Made by a program: the position numbers and the translations under genes
From: Snowella sp.
Lineage (GTDB): Bacteria; Cyanobacteriota; Cyanobacteriia; Cyanobacteriales; Microcystaceae
Reading direction: 5' to 3'
NCBI GenBank assembly: GCA_003249095.1
Contig: QBMS01000005.1
Span: forward strand, 17,737 to 81,736
DNA length: 64,000 nt
In this document: positions 35,405-44,855 of the stretch, piece after piece
How the letters are laid out: each line of letters opens with the position of its first letter
Numbering within the stretch: position 1 is the stretch's first letter
Notes under the pieces: generated by a model
The model's database searches: none
The model's input: the letters and a program-made list of their open reading frames with translations, nothing else
What the model was told of the DNA's origin: nothing

Positions 35405-36889
35405 ATGTGGTTACTTTTATCTCTGTTTGTGTCGTTAGGGCTAATTACTTACTTTATTATTCAAAAAAACGTCTCCCATATCACTAAAACGCCGATTTGG
35501 TTGTTGTGGCTCGTGCTAATGACTCCATCCTTTGTCTGGATGAGTTGGTTTTTAATCTATGGCGAAAATAAACCCCTACCTATACTGCTGATTTTCGGCC
35601 CCTTTTTGATTTGCCCTGGTTTGTATTGGTGGTTAGTTCAAAAAGGACGAATTGTTCCCCCATCGGAAGAAAATAGTTCAATTTTAGGGGAAAATACTAA
35701 CGATGCTGATACGAGTTCAACGGATGCGGCTAAAGTTCGTCCTATCAATGCTACTGAAGAAAAATCCCTACGAGATTGTTTTCCCTTTGGTGTGTATTAT
35801 CTCCAGCAATTAGATTATCGACCCCAGGCGATTCTCTGTCGGGGAAAACTGCAAACGGCTCCCGAAACGGCCTATGATCGCATCAAAAAAAATGTAGAAG
35901 GGGTTTTCGGCGATCGCTTTTTAGTGTTATTCCAAGAAAGCTTACAGGGACAACCCTTTTTTGCTCTGATTCCCAATCCCAACACAGAAGTTGCTGAAGA
36001 AAAAAACCAAGAAGTTCTCACTCGACCCTGGTTAGCCGCCTTTTTATTAATCGTCACCATTCTCACCACGACCATTGTGGGCGCGGAAATGAGTGGCGTG
36101 ACCCCCGAACAACTCCAGGACAATTGGATGGTTTTATTTCAAGGTTTACCCTATAGTTTCGGGGTGATTGCCATTTTGGGAGTCCATGAACTCAGCCATT
36201 ATTTTACCGCCGTTCATTATCGTGTCCGCACGACCTTACCCTATTTCATCCCGATTCCCTTCTTCCTGGGAACGTTTGGTGCGTTTATTCAAATGCGATC
36301 GCCGATTCCCCACCGCAAAGCTCTCTTTGATGTGGCGATCGCGGGGCCATTGGGGGGATTAGGGATTGCCTTGCCCCTGCTTTTTTGGGGTTTATCCCTC
36401 TCTGAAGTGGTTCCTTTGTCAGAAAAAAGTACCATGCTGCAATTTAATGCCCTTGATCCCCGTTTTTCTTTATTGTTTGCCCTGATTAGCAAATTAGCAA
36501 TGGGCGCAACCTTTATCAAGGGAACCGCGATTGATCTCCATCCCTTAGCGATCGCAGGTTATATCGGTTTGATTGTGACGGCTCTTAACCTGATGCCCGT
36601 CGGTCAACTAGATGGGGGACATATTATCCATGCCATGTTGGGTCAACGTGCCGCGATCGCGATCGGTCAAATTGCACGAATTGGCATGATCATCTTAGCC
36701 TTTGTGGAACGGGATTATTTTCTCTGGGCGATTCTTTTATTATTAATGCCCGTCAGTGATCAACCTGCGCTTAATGATGTAACGGAATTGGATAATCGGC
36801 GAGACTTTCTAGGAGTATTTTCAATGGCAATTTTAGTGATGATCCTATTGCCTTTGCCAGAGATATTAGCTAAATGGTTACAAATTTAG
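35405..36889 (+). CDS. site-2 protease family membrane metalloprotease
   Basis: The M50-type protease has HELSHYFTAVHYRV with the HExxH zinc motif, YFIPIPFFLGTFGAFIQM, and LNLMPVGQLDGGHI with the third ligand Asp. About eight membrane helices surround these. The first 200 residues hold helices and a soluble region (EKSLRDCFPFGVYYLQQ) as in the EGY-type proteins of chloroplasts. The track begins at TTG 35393; ATG 35405 is more likely. Substrates may be membrane-bound regulators; not predictable. Confidence 0.85.
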   Translation: MWLLLSLFVSLGLITYFIIQKNVSHITKTPIWLLWLVLMTPSFVWMSWFLIYGENKPLPILLIFGPFLICPGLYWWLVQKGRIVPPSEENSSILGENTNDADTSSTDAAKVRPINATEEKSLRDCFPFGVYYLQQLDYRPQAILCRGKLQTAPETAYDRIKKNVEGVFGDRFLVLFQESLQGQPFFALIPNPNTEVAEEKNQEVLTRPWLAAFLLIVTILTTTIVGAEMSGVTPEQLQDNWMVLFQGLPYSFGVIAILGVHELSHYFTAVHYRVRTTLPYFIPIPFFLGTFGAFIQMRSPIPHRKALFDVAIAGPLGGLGIALPLLFWGLSLSEVVPLSEKSTMLQFNALDPRFSLLFALISKLAMGATFIKGTAIDLHPLAIAGYIGLIVTALNLMPVGQLDGGHIIHAMLGQRAAIAIGQIARIGMIILAFVERDYFLWAILLLLMPVSDQPALNDVTELDNRRDFLGVFSMAILVMILLPLPEILAKWLQI

Positions 36890-38139
36890 ATTGCTTTTAA
36901 GAGTCTCCGTCGCAGTTGATCGAGGGCATTGGAGGCACTGAGGTAGCGTATTCCTGACCGTCCCCTAGTGTCTCCAAATTGAAACTTGAGACTTTCGACG
37001 TTTTCCTGGGGATCAGCAATGCCAAGATAAACGAGTCCAACTGGTTTACTCTCCGTTCCGCCCTCTGGCCCAGCAATGCCTGTGATACTCAGTCCCCAGT
37101 CCGTTTGGAGAGACTGTTTAACGCCCAAAGCCATTTGTTCAGCAACTTCAGGACTAACTGCTCCAAAGGTTGCGATATCTTCAGGATTTACGCCCAAAAG
37201 TTTAATTTTTACCTGATTATGATAAGCAATAATTCCACCATAAAAATAGTAAGAACTGCCTGGGATTTCGGTAAACATTGCCCCCAAACCGCCTCCCGTA
37301 CAGGATTCTGCCACACTTACGGTTTGTCCCTTTTCGAGTAATAATTTACCCACTACAGAGGCGATCGTTTCTTCGTCTTGTCCAAAGTAATCTAATCCTG
37401 CAATCTCTCGAATTTGAGTCGCTACGGGTTCAATGGCTGCTAGGGCTTCGGCTTCGGAGGTTGCTTTACTAGAAACTCTCAGACGGACTTCTCCCAGGGC
37501 GGCATAGGGCGCGACGGTGGGATTTTTGAGTTCAAAGAGGGGCGCAACTTTTTCAGCGAGGGATGATTCCCCAATTCCTCGAAACCGCAAAACCTGACTA
37601 TAGATGCGTTCCTTTCCCCAACCCTGGCTCTTGAGGTAGGGAACGGCGATATCTTTCCACATCCGTTTCATTTCCGAGGGAACCCCTGGAAAGGTCAAAA
37701 GGGTAATCCCAGGACGGGGTTGCCAGATTAGTCCTGGGGCCGTTCCTGTGGGATTCGCTAAAATATCTGCGCCTTGGGGCAATAGGGCCTGTTTATAGTT
37801 ATTTTCAGCGATAGGGCGGTTAATACGGGTAAATTTTTCGGTAATGTCAGCGATAATTTCGGGACGTTCAATTAAGGGCGTTTCAAAAAAATCCGCGATC
37901 GCCTCAGTGGTCAAATCATCAGGGGTCGGGCCGAGGCCACCAGTAAAAATGAGGATAGAAGAGCGTTGAATCGCCGTAGCAATCACCTGATGGATGCGTT
38001 GGGGATTGTCGCCGACGGTGGTTTGATAATAATGGGGAATGCCTAATTGAGCGAGTTCTTCCGCTAAAAATTGAGCGTTACTGTTCAAGATTTCGCCTAG
38101 CAAAAGTTCTGTCCCGACACAAATAATTTCCGCGCTCAT
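36886..38139 (-). CDS. cinA: CinA-family protein
   Basis: The 417-residue protein combines the amino MoCF-binding-like domain (EIICVGTELLLGEILNSNAQ; FTGGLGPTPDDLTTEAI) with the C-terminal nicotinamide-nucleotide amidase domain (SVAESCTGGGLGAMFTEIPG; ITGIAGPEGGTESKPVG). It recycles NMN and is annotated for competence/damage-inducible function. It ends overlapping the M50 gene by 4 bases tail to tail. Confidence 0.92.
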   Translation of the reverse strand: MSAEIICVGTELLLGEILNSNAQFLAEELAQLGIPHYYQTTVGDNPQRIHQVIATAIQRSSILIFTGGLGPTPDDLTTEAIADFFETPLIERPEIIADITEKFTRINRPIAENNYKQALLPQGADILANPTGTAPGLIWQPRPGITLLTFPGVPSEMKRMWKDIAVPYLKSQGWGKERIYSQVLRFRGIGESSLAEKVAPLFELKNPTVAPYAALGEVRLRVSSKATSEAEALAAIEPVATQIREIAGLDYFGQDEETIASVVGKLLLEKGQTVSVAESCTGGGLGAMFTEIPGSSYYFYGGIIAYHNQVKIKLLGVNPEDIATFGAVSPEVAEQMALGVKQSLQTDWGLSITGIAGPEGGTESKPVGLVYLGIADPQENVESLKFQFGDTRGRSGIRYLSASNALDQLRRRLLKAI

Positions 38140-38240
38140 AAATTCTGATTAAATTAAATTTTTCGCGATCGCGTTTAAATTGACCTAACTAACGTTTGCC
38201 TATCTCGTCTATCTCACAAAACATCAATCTAAAATATGAA

Positions 38241-38325
38241 CGGAGAGGGGGGGATTCGAACCCCCGTTAGGTTTCCCTAAAACAGATTTCGAGTCTGCCG
38301 CATTCAACCGCTCTGCCACCTCTCC
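38241..38325 (-). tRNA. tRNA-Ser (CGA)
   Basis: Minus strand: acceptor stem GGAGAGG pairs with the 3' CCTCTCC, followed by discriminator G. The anticodon stem-loop ACAGATTTCGAGTCTG (plus strand) gives anticodon CGA (38289-38291). The variable arm is long, as expected for class II tRNA-Ser, and the T loop is GGTTCGAATCC. The 3' CCA is not encoded. Confidence 0.93.
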
Positions 38326-38571
38326 AGTATCTGGCTTATTTTAACTTAAATTGGCATCAATCAAATCAATGGTTGTCTGAAAACAGGCGGATGGGTTGAT
38401 TTATTCAACAAACTCAAGCCTGGAAAGACGCGATTTTAAGATTTTTTGCTCAGTCCAAGATACGGTAACTCGTCGCCCTAGTCCGCTATAGAGAAAAACT
38501 AAGGGCGATCGCTTTGAGTCCATTAAATCGCGGGTGAGGCGTTTTCGTTTTATCTGCTTAAGTTTTTATCA

Positions 38572-38748
38572 TCAGGAATTAGAATGGCTTTCTGAACCAC
38601 TAATCTGCCAACAGTGTTCTAGGAGTTGAATTTGATAAAGATACCAAAAATGGTTTGGATTCCAAATTGCCTGTTGTTTTGTAGCAAAAATGGGTTGATT
38701 CAAATATTGCCAGACAACTCCTCCTATTTGTCTTGTTTTCCAAAACAT
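38572..38748 (-). CDS. small hypothetical protein with strong ribosome binding site
   Basis: A 58-residue ORF missing from the track: MFWKTRQIGGVVWQYLNQPI and WNPNHFWYLYQIQLLEHCWQ. It is rich in Trp, Gln and aromatic residues. AGGAGAGG lies about 9 bases before the ATG on the minus strand, one of the clearer Shine-Dalgarno sequences in the window. Unknown function; the competing track ORF at 38600 is in a different frame and looks spurious. Confidence 0.55.
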   Translation of the reverse strand: MFWKTRQIGGVVWQYLNQPIFATKQQAIWNPNHFWYLYQIQLLEHCWQISGSESHSNS

Positions 38749-39105
38749 AATTGCATCCTCTCCTAAACAAAAAGTTAGTTAAAATAAATGAAGGTAATAG
38801 TAAATATTTTTTGGGAAAATCGCCCATTCCGTACTGAGAAATGATCCTTAAGTCTTAGAGTATAAATTATTTGAATTAAACTCTTAGGTGATCATCAGGA
38901 AAGGAATTTTAGAACCTCTGAAAAGTGGATAATTTTATCCTTTTCTCAGTAAACTCACTTCACGCTTTGACTATCGCTTGTAACCGATCAATGAGTAGTC
39001 TCACACCGTAATTTTTTAGGATTAACAAGCTTAATCCCTACTTTAAATTTTCCCACTTGCTCCAAGATCCATAACACCCTCTTTACAGCTTGTAATAATT
39101 AAAGA
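38749..39105. other. intergenic stretch before folB
   Basis: About 360 bases of A+T-rich sequence with no gene recognised. It presumably holds the promoter of the small gene read leftward and the 3' region of folB. No clear terminator U-tract. Confidence 0.3.
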
Positions 39106-39483
39106 TTAGTCGGGCTGTCCTTCTGAACAATCACGGGTGATATCAATCACGATCTGTCCCCCAAAGTCGGGAATCGGGGGAGCAACCTTGGTGAGTTGGA
39201 CTCGGACTTTCTGCACTAGAGGGAGGGTTAAAACGGCATCGGCGATCGTTTGAGTGAGTCGTTCTACGAGGGCAAACTTTTTTTGGGAGACCAATTGTTT
39301 AACCAGGGCGATCGCCTGACGATAATCAACGGTATCGGTAAGCTGGTCAGTTTTCCCTGGTGGCAACAGATCAACCCAAATCGTCAAGGTAACGTCAAAC
39401 CACTGTCCCAAAATCTGCTCTTCTTCCAAAAATCCCGTATAACCATAGCAACGAATATTTTTCACCTGAATTGTATCAGTCAT
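39106..39483 (-). CDS. folB: dihydroneopterin aldolase
   Basis: Folate biosynthesis enzyme that cleaves dihydroneopterin to 6-hydroxymethyl-dihydropterin. The 125-residue product carries IRCYGYTGFLEEEQILGQWF with the catalytic region, TDTVDYRQAIALVKQL, and KVRVQLTKVAPPIPDFGG. Length is typical. Confidence 0.93.
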   Translation of the reverse strand: MTDTIQVKNIRCYGYTGFLEEEQILGQWFDVTLTIWVDLLPPGKTDQLTDTVDYRQAIALVKQLVSQKKFALVERLTQTIADAVLTLPLVQKVRVQLTKVAPPIPDFGGQIVIDITRDCSEGQPD

Positions 39484-39819
39484 TTTTTAAATATCACCTA
39501 TAAGTTTTTTATTTTGTGCATTAATGAAACTCTAAGTTTCGATGGTCAGGATTTTAGTCATTCTGATGTATAGTTTATCAGCAAATTAGGACTCACCGTC
39601 TATACCGTAGCTTAGTTGATTATAACCCATCAAAAAAACTAAAATGCTGCGGAGACAAAAATTTTCTGGAAAAACGTCGGTTGGGAATGACAACTTCCGT
39701 ATCTTAGCAAGGTCAGAATTTAATCTGTTAGGATAATATTCTAATCTTTAAGAATCAATAATTCTTTTGATTTCTTAATAATTCCCAGTTCAACATTGCA
39801 AAAGTTGCACAAAGGTACT
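39484..39819. other. intergenic stretch between folB and the Zn peptidase gene
   Basis: About 330 bases, A+T rich, containing the divergent promoters for folB and the peptidase. No RNA gene or repeat recognised. Confidence 0.3.
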
Positions 39820-40419
39820 ATGAAAAAATCTTTGGTGAGTGGATTAATTGCCCTAGTATTTCTTTCCATATTTGTTAAACCCGCCTCTGCTGAATGGGAT
39901 TACGCCACCCTAGAAGTCGTGAGCAATGCCTTGGATACTTTTTGGGGATCTTTTTTTAAGAGAATGAAAATTCGATACCGTTACCCCGTTGTTTATCCCC
40001 ATCAGCGAGTGGTTCGGACTCCCTGCGGCCCTGCTGAACTAGCCCATTATTGCGCCCAAGACAACACAATTCACCTCAATATTCCTAGAATGACCCGTTT
40101 AGCCAATAGCCAAGGAGATGCGGCGGCTTACTATGGATTAGCCCATGAATATGGTCATTCAGTTCAAAATCAGTTGGGATTATTCAATCAAAATATTCCT
40201 CTCGTCCGATTGGAACTTCAGGCAGATTGTTTAGCGGGAGTTTTCTTTGCGGCGACGGATCGGGTGGGGGTATTAGAGCCAGGAGATCTCGAAGAAGGAA
40301 TGATTACCGCCAAAATGATGGGAGATTATGATTATCACGATGTTCAACATCACGGAACCCCGAAGCAACGAATGAATGCTTTTATGAAGGGTTTTAAAAA
40401 TCCTCGTAATTGTTTTTAA
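39820..40419 (+). CDS. secreted neutral zinc metallopeptidase
   Basis: From ATG 39820 (MKKSLVSGLIALVF) the 199-residue protein has a signal peptide ending near VKPASA. It then carries YYGLAHEYGHSVQNQLGLF, where HEYGH is the zinc-binding HExxH motif, and LELQADCLAGVFFAA with the downstream acidic ligand. This resembles the YpfJ-type putative neutral zinc metallopeptidases. The track start at 39796 is a TTG and less likely. Confidence 0.82.
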   Translation: MKKSLVSGLIALVFLSIFVKPASAEWDYATLEVVSNALDTFWGSFFKRMKIRYRYPVVYPHQRVVRTPCGPAELAHYCAQDNTIHLNIPRMTRLANSQGDAAAYYGLAHEYGHSVQNQLGLFNQNIPLVRLELQADCLAGVFFAATDRVGVLEPGDLEEGMITAKMMGDYDYHDVQHHGTPKQRMNAFMKGFKNPRNCF

Positions 40420-40561
40420 AATAGATTTTTGTGGATTTCTCTTTCATTAAAAATCACTCATTTATTGGGGATCTAAGAGCGTTGAGTATTTTGATTGATT
40501 GGTAATAGATAGATGAAGTGAAATCAAAGTTCTAGCTTTGTTCGAGATGTATAAAAGGCAA

Positions 40562-41527
40562 TTATTTTTTGACAGTTTCTAGCCACTGAATGACGGTTTT
40601 TCCCAAGTTCACTCCTTCTAGGCGATCGATTTCTCGAATTCCCGTTGGACTAGTGACATTCACTTCGGTTAAGTAGCCTCCAATGACATCAATGCCGACG
40701 AGATATAAACCATCTTGGACTAATTTCGGGCCAACGATCGCACAAATTTGCTGTTCTCGGTCGGTAATTTCGGTTTTTGCCACCCTTCCACCCACGGCCA
40801 TATTGCCGCGAAATTCTTGCCCTGTGGGAATGCGATTCACCGCACCAATGGGTTCGCCATTCAATAAAATAATACGTTTATCACCGTCTTTGGCTTCGGG
40901 TAAAAATCGTTGAACCATGACTGGCTCCTGTCCCTGTTGGGTACTAACTTCGATCATGGAATTAAAATTGCGATCGCCTGGTTCAAGGAAAAGAATACCT
41001 TCTCCTGCCTTTCCTCCTAAGGGTTTAAGAACGGCTTGCTGATGTTTTTCCACAAATTGCCGAATCAAAGCTTTATCTTGACTCACCATTGTTGCGGGCA
41101 TAACCGACAGAAATTGAAAAGTGTACATTTTTTCATTGGCATTGCGCAATCCCTGGGGAGAATTAATCACTAAGGTTTTGGCGGGATCAATCAAATCCAA
41201 AATATAGGTGACATAGAGATAACGCACATTAACAGGCGGATCTTTTCGCATCAAGACCGCATCCATTTCTTCCAAATTGCGAACCACAGGCTCAGAAACC
41301 TGATACCAATCAGGAGCCGCGACCCAACGCCCTTCTACCAATTCAACGGGGGTTAATGTTAACTGTTGTAATGACGCGCAGGCTTTCCCATCCATCACAC
41401 TCAATTGATGAATTTCTGTCACCCAAACTTCATGACCCAATATTTGGGCGGCTTCCATGATGGCGACACTGGTATCATGGGTGGGATCGAGCAGGGAAAG
41501 GCGATCGATAATAAAAGCAAGTTTCAT
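40562..41527 (-). CDS. gshB: glutathione synthetase
   Basis: ATP-grasp ligase joining gamma-glutamylcysteine and glycine. The segments KLAFIIDRLSLLDPTHDTS, LMRKDPPVNVRYLYVTY, KPLGGKAGEGILFL and YLTEVNVTSPTGIREIDRLEG match the enzyme throughout, including the Gly-rich loop. ATG 41527 (MKLAFII) is preferred to the track start. The glutaredoxin gene grxC lies 2.5 kb upstream on the same strand, with an RNA-repair cassette between. Confidence 0.95.
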   Translation of the reverse strand: MKLAFIIDRLSLLDPTHDTSVAIMEAAQILGHEVWVTEIHQLSVMDGKACASLQQLTLTPVELVEGRWVAAPDWYQVSEPVVRNLEEMDAVLMRKDPPVNVRYLYVTYILDLIDPAKTLVINSPQGLRNANEKMYTFQFLSVMPATMVSQDKALIRQFVEKHQQAVLKPLGGKAGEGILFLEPGDRNFNSMIEVSTQQGQEPVMVQRFLPEAKDGDKRIILLNGEPIGAVNRIPTGQEFRGNMAVGGRVAKTEITDREQQICAIVGPKLVQDGLYLVGIDVIGGYLTEVNVTSPTGIREIDRLEGVNLGKTVIQWLETVKK

Positions 41528-41606
41528 AGAGTCTAGCCCCACATTCTATAGATTGATCAGCACATTAAATAATAACCTTGTTGGGTCTTTTCTCTATTCT
41601 TCAAAA

Positions 41607-41870
41607 TTACAGAATTGACTTTATGGGAAATCTTTCAGGATTTTTAATAATATCTGTACTTAAATCAACATCTAAATCTGGCCAATAAAAATGATTAGGA
41701 GAAGGTTCTTGCACATTTAATATTTGTTTAACCGAAGCCTCTTTAAACCAAGGAAAATTTTCGTAATCAAGAAACATTTCATCATTTTCGGCAAGTATCC
41801 ATATTCCGTGAGAGGATATATGGGTAACTTCAACTGTTAAAATGTTTTTTCCAAGCGTTTCTAATTTCAT
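41607..41870 (-). CDS. DUF2442 domain protein
   Basis: The 87-residue product (from ATG 41870, MKLETLGKNI) has HGIWILAENDEMFLDYENFP and a C-terminal DLDVDLSTDIIKNPERFPI, the DUF2442 pattern. These are usually encoded right after DUF4160 genes, as here, where the coding regions overlap by about 40 bases. DUF4160/DUF2442 pairs are suspected toxin-antitoxin modules. Last gene of the cassette. Confidence 0.8.
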   Translation of the reverse strand: MKLETLGKNILTVEVTHISSHGIWILAENDEMFLDYENFPWFKEASVKQILNVQEPSPNHFYWPDLDVDLSTDIIKNPERFPIKSIL

Positions 41871-42069
41871 TTTGTCGTTCCTCAATGATTTTTTCAATAG
41901 TTTTAAGTTGTTGCCGAGATAATTTGTAGTTACGAGCTAATTCAATTTGGGGTTCGAGCCAAAACTTCGCTTCTCCATCTCCACAATAAACATGAACGTG
42001 CATTCTTAGTTCTTCACGAGAGAAGAAAAAGAAACGATAGTTATCTTCTCGAAATATTGTTGGATTCAT
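41830..42069 (-). CDS. DUF4160 domain protein
   Basis: The 79-residue protein contains YRFFFFSREELRMHVHVYCG and AKFWLEPQIELARNYKLSRQ, characteristic of DUF4160. It starts 19 bases after the polynucleotide kinase gene and overlaps the DUF2442 gene, so it sits in the same transcript as the RNA-repair enzymes. Confidence 0.8.
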   Translation of the reverse strand: MNPTIFREDNYRFFFFSREELRMHVHVYCGDGEAKFWLEPQIELARNYKLSRQQLKTIEKIIEERQNEIRNAWKKHFNS

Positions 42070-42088
42070 AAATATTTTATTTTAACGG

Positions 42089-42925
42089 TTAAAAGTCACC
42101 TTCAGCGACCTGTAAGCAAGTTAATCCTAATTGTCGCCACATTTGTACTACTTGATTTCTATCATCTAATACAAAATCAATATTATAAAAACCTCGAATT
42201 TGAGTGTCAAATATTTCTTTCTTGATAATAGCATCTTTGCGAAAATCTCCTGTCTCTCTCATGATTAATTTTTCATAATTAATTTGATGTTTATCTAAAA
42301 AATTAATCGTTTGTTCTCGATATTTATCTTCTCTCCCTGATACTAATAGCACTAACTTATCTTTAATTAAGGAAGCTACAACAGGATTTAAGATATCATT
42401 TTCACACCTTGAAGCATCGTAGGGACTTCTACCATTCAAAAGAGCTAAGGTTCCATCAAGGTCACAAATAATGGCATGGGGTAAATTGGGGTCAATAACA
42501 ATTTCCTCTGGCTTGGGAGCCAAAAAATCGTTATACATTTGTCGAATAACTTTTTCCCCAACGGAATTTAGGCGATTAAGATCTCTTTTAATGCACGTTT
42601 CAAGTTCAACATCAGTAAAATCTTGAATAATAACTTCTGCGATACCCTTAGTTAATTCTCGAATTGTCTTTTCGTGTTTGGGATGCAAATTAGTATCATC
42701 AATAATCACGTGCTTTCCTTCTTCGAGAGCCATTAACATGATTTGATTCCGAATTTTTAGGACAAATTTTTCTGCATCTTTAGAATGCTTGGAATTGTCT
42801 AGCATTGCTCTCAAATCATCTTTATTGATACGTTTATATTGATTAGGGTTTTTATCAATCAGTTTTTTTGCCCAGGTAGATTTTCCGCTTCCTGGCAATC
42901 CCTTAGTCATAATCACTTTTTTCAT
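42089..42925 (-). CDS. polynucleotide kinase-phosphatase (T4 Pnkp-like)
   Basis: The 278-residue two-domain enzyme carries an amino P-loop kinase (TKGLPGSGKSTWAKKLI, Walker A about residues 9-17; VIIDDTNLHPKHEKTI). A C-terminal HAD-type phosphatase follows, with the signature ICDLDGTLAL (Asp155 and Asp157) and a distal VLDDRNQVVQMW. This is the domain order of T4 Pnkp, which heals 2',3'-cyclic phosphate and 5'-OH ends before ligation. It overlaps the RNA ligase gene by 4 bases. Confidence 0.88.
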   Translation of the reverse strand: MKKVIMTKGLPGSGKSTWAKKLIDKNPNQYKRINKDDLRAMLDNSKHSKDAEKFVLKIRNQIMLMALEEGKHVIIDDTNLHPKHEKTIRELTKGIAEVIIQDFTDVELETCIKRDLNRLNSVGEKVIRQMYNDFLAPKPEEIVIDPNLPHAIICDLDGTLALLNGRSPYDASRCENDILNPVVASLIKDKLVLLVSGREDKYREQTINFLDKHQINYEKLIMRETGDFRKDAIIKKEIFDTQIRGFYNIDFVLDDRNQVVQMWRQLGLTCLQVAEGDF

Positions 42926-43935
42926 ATTTCTAGTTTAAAGGGTTTACTATGCTCAGGTTTAATCATTTTCCAAATTAGCTCGGAAGGATCTTTTTCATCT
43001 AATAGGCGAAACATGACGTGGGGATATTTTTGAGTTAAAAAATAGGCGGCTGTTTCCTTGCGAGTCTCAAAGGTTTTAAAGGCAGATTTTGCTTCTGATA
43101 AAATCGCGTCAAATTGCTGGGTTAATTCCATTTTAGTTTGTTTAACCCATTCATAAAATTCATCGGGAACTTTTTCTAGTAATTCTTCAAAGGATTTTCC
43201 TGTGGCGAGATTTTCCCAGACAACGGTGCTAGAAGTTTGAGTAATAATACGATGGAGTCTGACGTATTCTGAGAATTTGACTTTGACCCGAAATCCATTT
43301 TTAAAACGAATGACAAAACCTTCCTGATTTTCTTTTTCAATTTCTCGTAATTGGCTTAAATCATTAATGCCATTAAATTTTTTGACGATGGGAAAACCAA
43401 TATCGGGAATCAATAAATCTTGACCTGTTTGAGAGTCTAGGACTGCCAATAAAATGAGGTCATCTAGGTCGCCATAATTAACCACAATTCTGTTTTCGGG
43501 ATAAATAATTTCAAATAAATAGGTATGTTCCCGATTGAGTGAATTAAAGGTATGGCCATAACGATCGCGTAATAATTGGGTAGCGTGCAGGGCTTGATCG
43601 CTGCTAAAACTTCCCCTAGTGGCGATCGCGGGCTTATCATTAATCCAATAAAGAATTCCTAGAGAACCATCTTCTTTATTAAAAACATCAAAGGCTTCCT
43701 GGGGAATTTCTTCAGGAGAATGTTCCTCTAAATTGAAGAATTTTTTAAAGGGTCTGGCGACAATATTCATTTCTTTGTCGAGAATTAATCCTCGCGTCAT
43801 GAGGGTGATCTCATTCCAAAGTTTTTGATATTGAACCAAGGGAGAATAGTTATAAATAAACAGATCAGTATCAGGATGTTTTTGCACTAATACTAATTTT
43901 TGTTCGAGCATTGACTTTAATAAATCTTTGTCCAT
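42922..43935 (-). CDS. RNA ligase (T4 Rnl1-like)
   Basis: Seals RNA breaks using ATP. The nucleotidyltransferase motif I is FNKEDGSLGILYW (KxDG, Lys98 in the track numbering), preceded by the Rnl1-type TRGLI and ARPFKKFFNL. Motif IV-like EGFVIRFKNGFRVKVKF follows, with the KxK of motif V. From ATG 43935 (MDKDLLKSML) the protein has 337 residues; the track start at 43968 is a TTG. It is the first gene of the cassette. Confidence 0.88.
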   Translation of the reverse strand: MDKDLLKSMLEQKLVLVQKHPDTDLFIYNYSPLVQYQKLWNEITLMTRGLILDKEMNIVARPFKKFFNLEEHSPEEIPQEAFDVFNKEDGSLGILYWINDKPAIATRGSFSSDQALHATQLLRDRYGHTFNSLNREHTYLFEIIYPENRIVVNYGDLDDLILLAVLDSQTGQDLLIPDIGFPIVKKFNGINDLSQLREIEKENQEGFVIRFKNGFRVKVKFSEYVRLHRIITQTSSTVVWENLATGKSFEELLEKVPDEFYEWVKQTKMELTQQFDAILSEAKSAFKTFETRKETAAYFLTQKYPHVMFRLLDEKDPSELIWKMIKPEHSKPFKLEI

Positions 43936-44104
43936 GCGTTTTTTTGTAATGCTAAATTTTTTTTGCAAAACTGAAGTAATTTACAAATTTATCAAATACT
44001 TTTTGGAACATAAGTTTAAGGACAAAAGATATTCTGTCCCTACGGCTGTGTTGTATTTCTATTAGTTTTGGATTTTTAAGGCCTATCCCAGAATTGTATT
44101 GAAA

Positions 44105-44365
44105 TTAGACAGCCAATAAGGGATCTAGTTTTTTTTGTCTTTCTAGAGCATGGAGATCGTCACAGCCACCGATATGCTGATCGTCAATAAAAATCTGGGG
44201 AAGACTCCTGCTTCCGTTTGCCCGATCTGCCATCTTGTTTCTGGCTTCATTATCTCCGTCAATGCAATATTCCGTAAATTCCACATTTTTTCTATTTAAT
44301 AAAGCCTTGGCCCGAATGCAAAAAGGACAGGAACTCCAGGTATAAATTTCAACTTTGGCTGCCAT
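44105..44365 (-). CDS. grxC: glutaredoxin 3
   Basis: A small thiol-disulphide oxidoreductase working with glutathione. From ATG 44365 (MAAKVEIYTW) the protein has 86 residues with active site CPFC (usual CPYC), the cis-Pro segment SLPQIFIDDQHIGGCDDL and a C-terminal helix. The gene lies upstream of the RNA-repair cassette and gshB; glutathione-dependent function connects it to gshB. Confidence 0.92.
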   Translation of the reverse strand: MAAKVEIYTWSSCPFCIRAKALLNRKNVEFTEYCIDGDNEARNKMADRANGSRSLPQIFIDDQHIGGCDDLHALERQKKLDPLLAV

Positions 44366-44855
44366 ATTTTTTGTCAATGTAAAGTAACGTTTCTATTTGT
44401 GATTGTAAACTGTGGTTAAGATAAAGAGCAATATGAGCGGACAAGAAGTGACAATTTATTTTCTCTTGGTGGGTAACATTCTATCAATGAAATGAGTTCT
44501 TCTAACCGCTTAAAATAATCTCCTCAAAACGGTATTTAGCAGATCCTATTGGTAACCGCTGCATAATGATAGGGCAAAATCCAGACCATCAATCACGAAA
44601 TTACTAAATCACCATAATGTCTCAAAATATCCTTAATTCTGAGATTAGAGGCTAAATCTTAGTAATTCTTGTCATCAAGTTGATGATCGTCTGTTCTTCT
44701 TTCGTTTAATGGGAGAAGAAACCGCGATCGCCCAATCAAAGCAAGAAAACAGAGATAAAACGCGATCGTTGAATTACTATCAAATTTATAAAAAAGTTAA
44801 CAAAGCCTATAAAATAGTTAACAAACGCCTATCAAAAGCAAAAGGTTCAATTTTT
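44366..44855. other. spacer between grxC and psbX
   Basis: The grxC and psbX genes diverge from this region, so it should hold both promoters. A plus-strand frame opens at 44709 ([14 protein letters not shown]) and is in frame with psbX, but those 49 codons look like noncoding leader, since PsbX is a 39-40 residue protein. Confidence 0.35.

Noticed and set aside
38600-38827. Minus-strand ORF of 75 residues
   Set aside because: A different frame at the same place has a strong Shine-Dalgarno sequence and better protein character.
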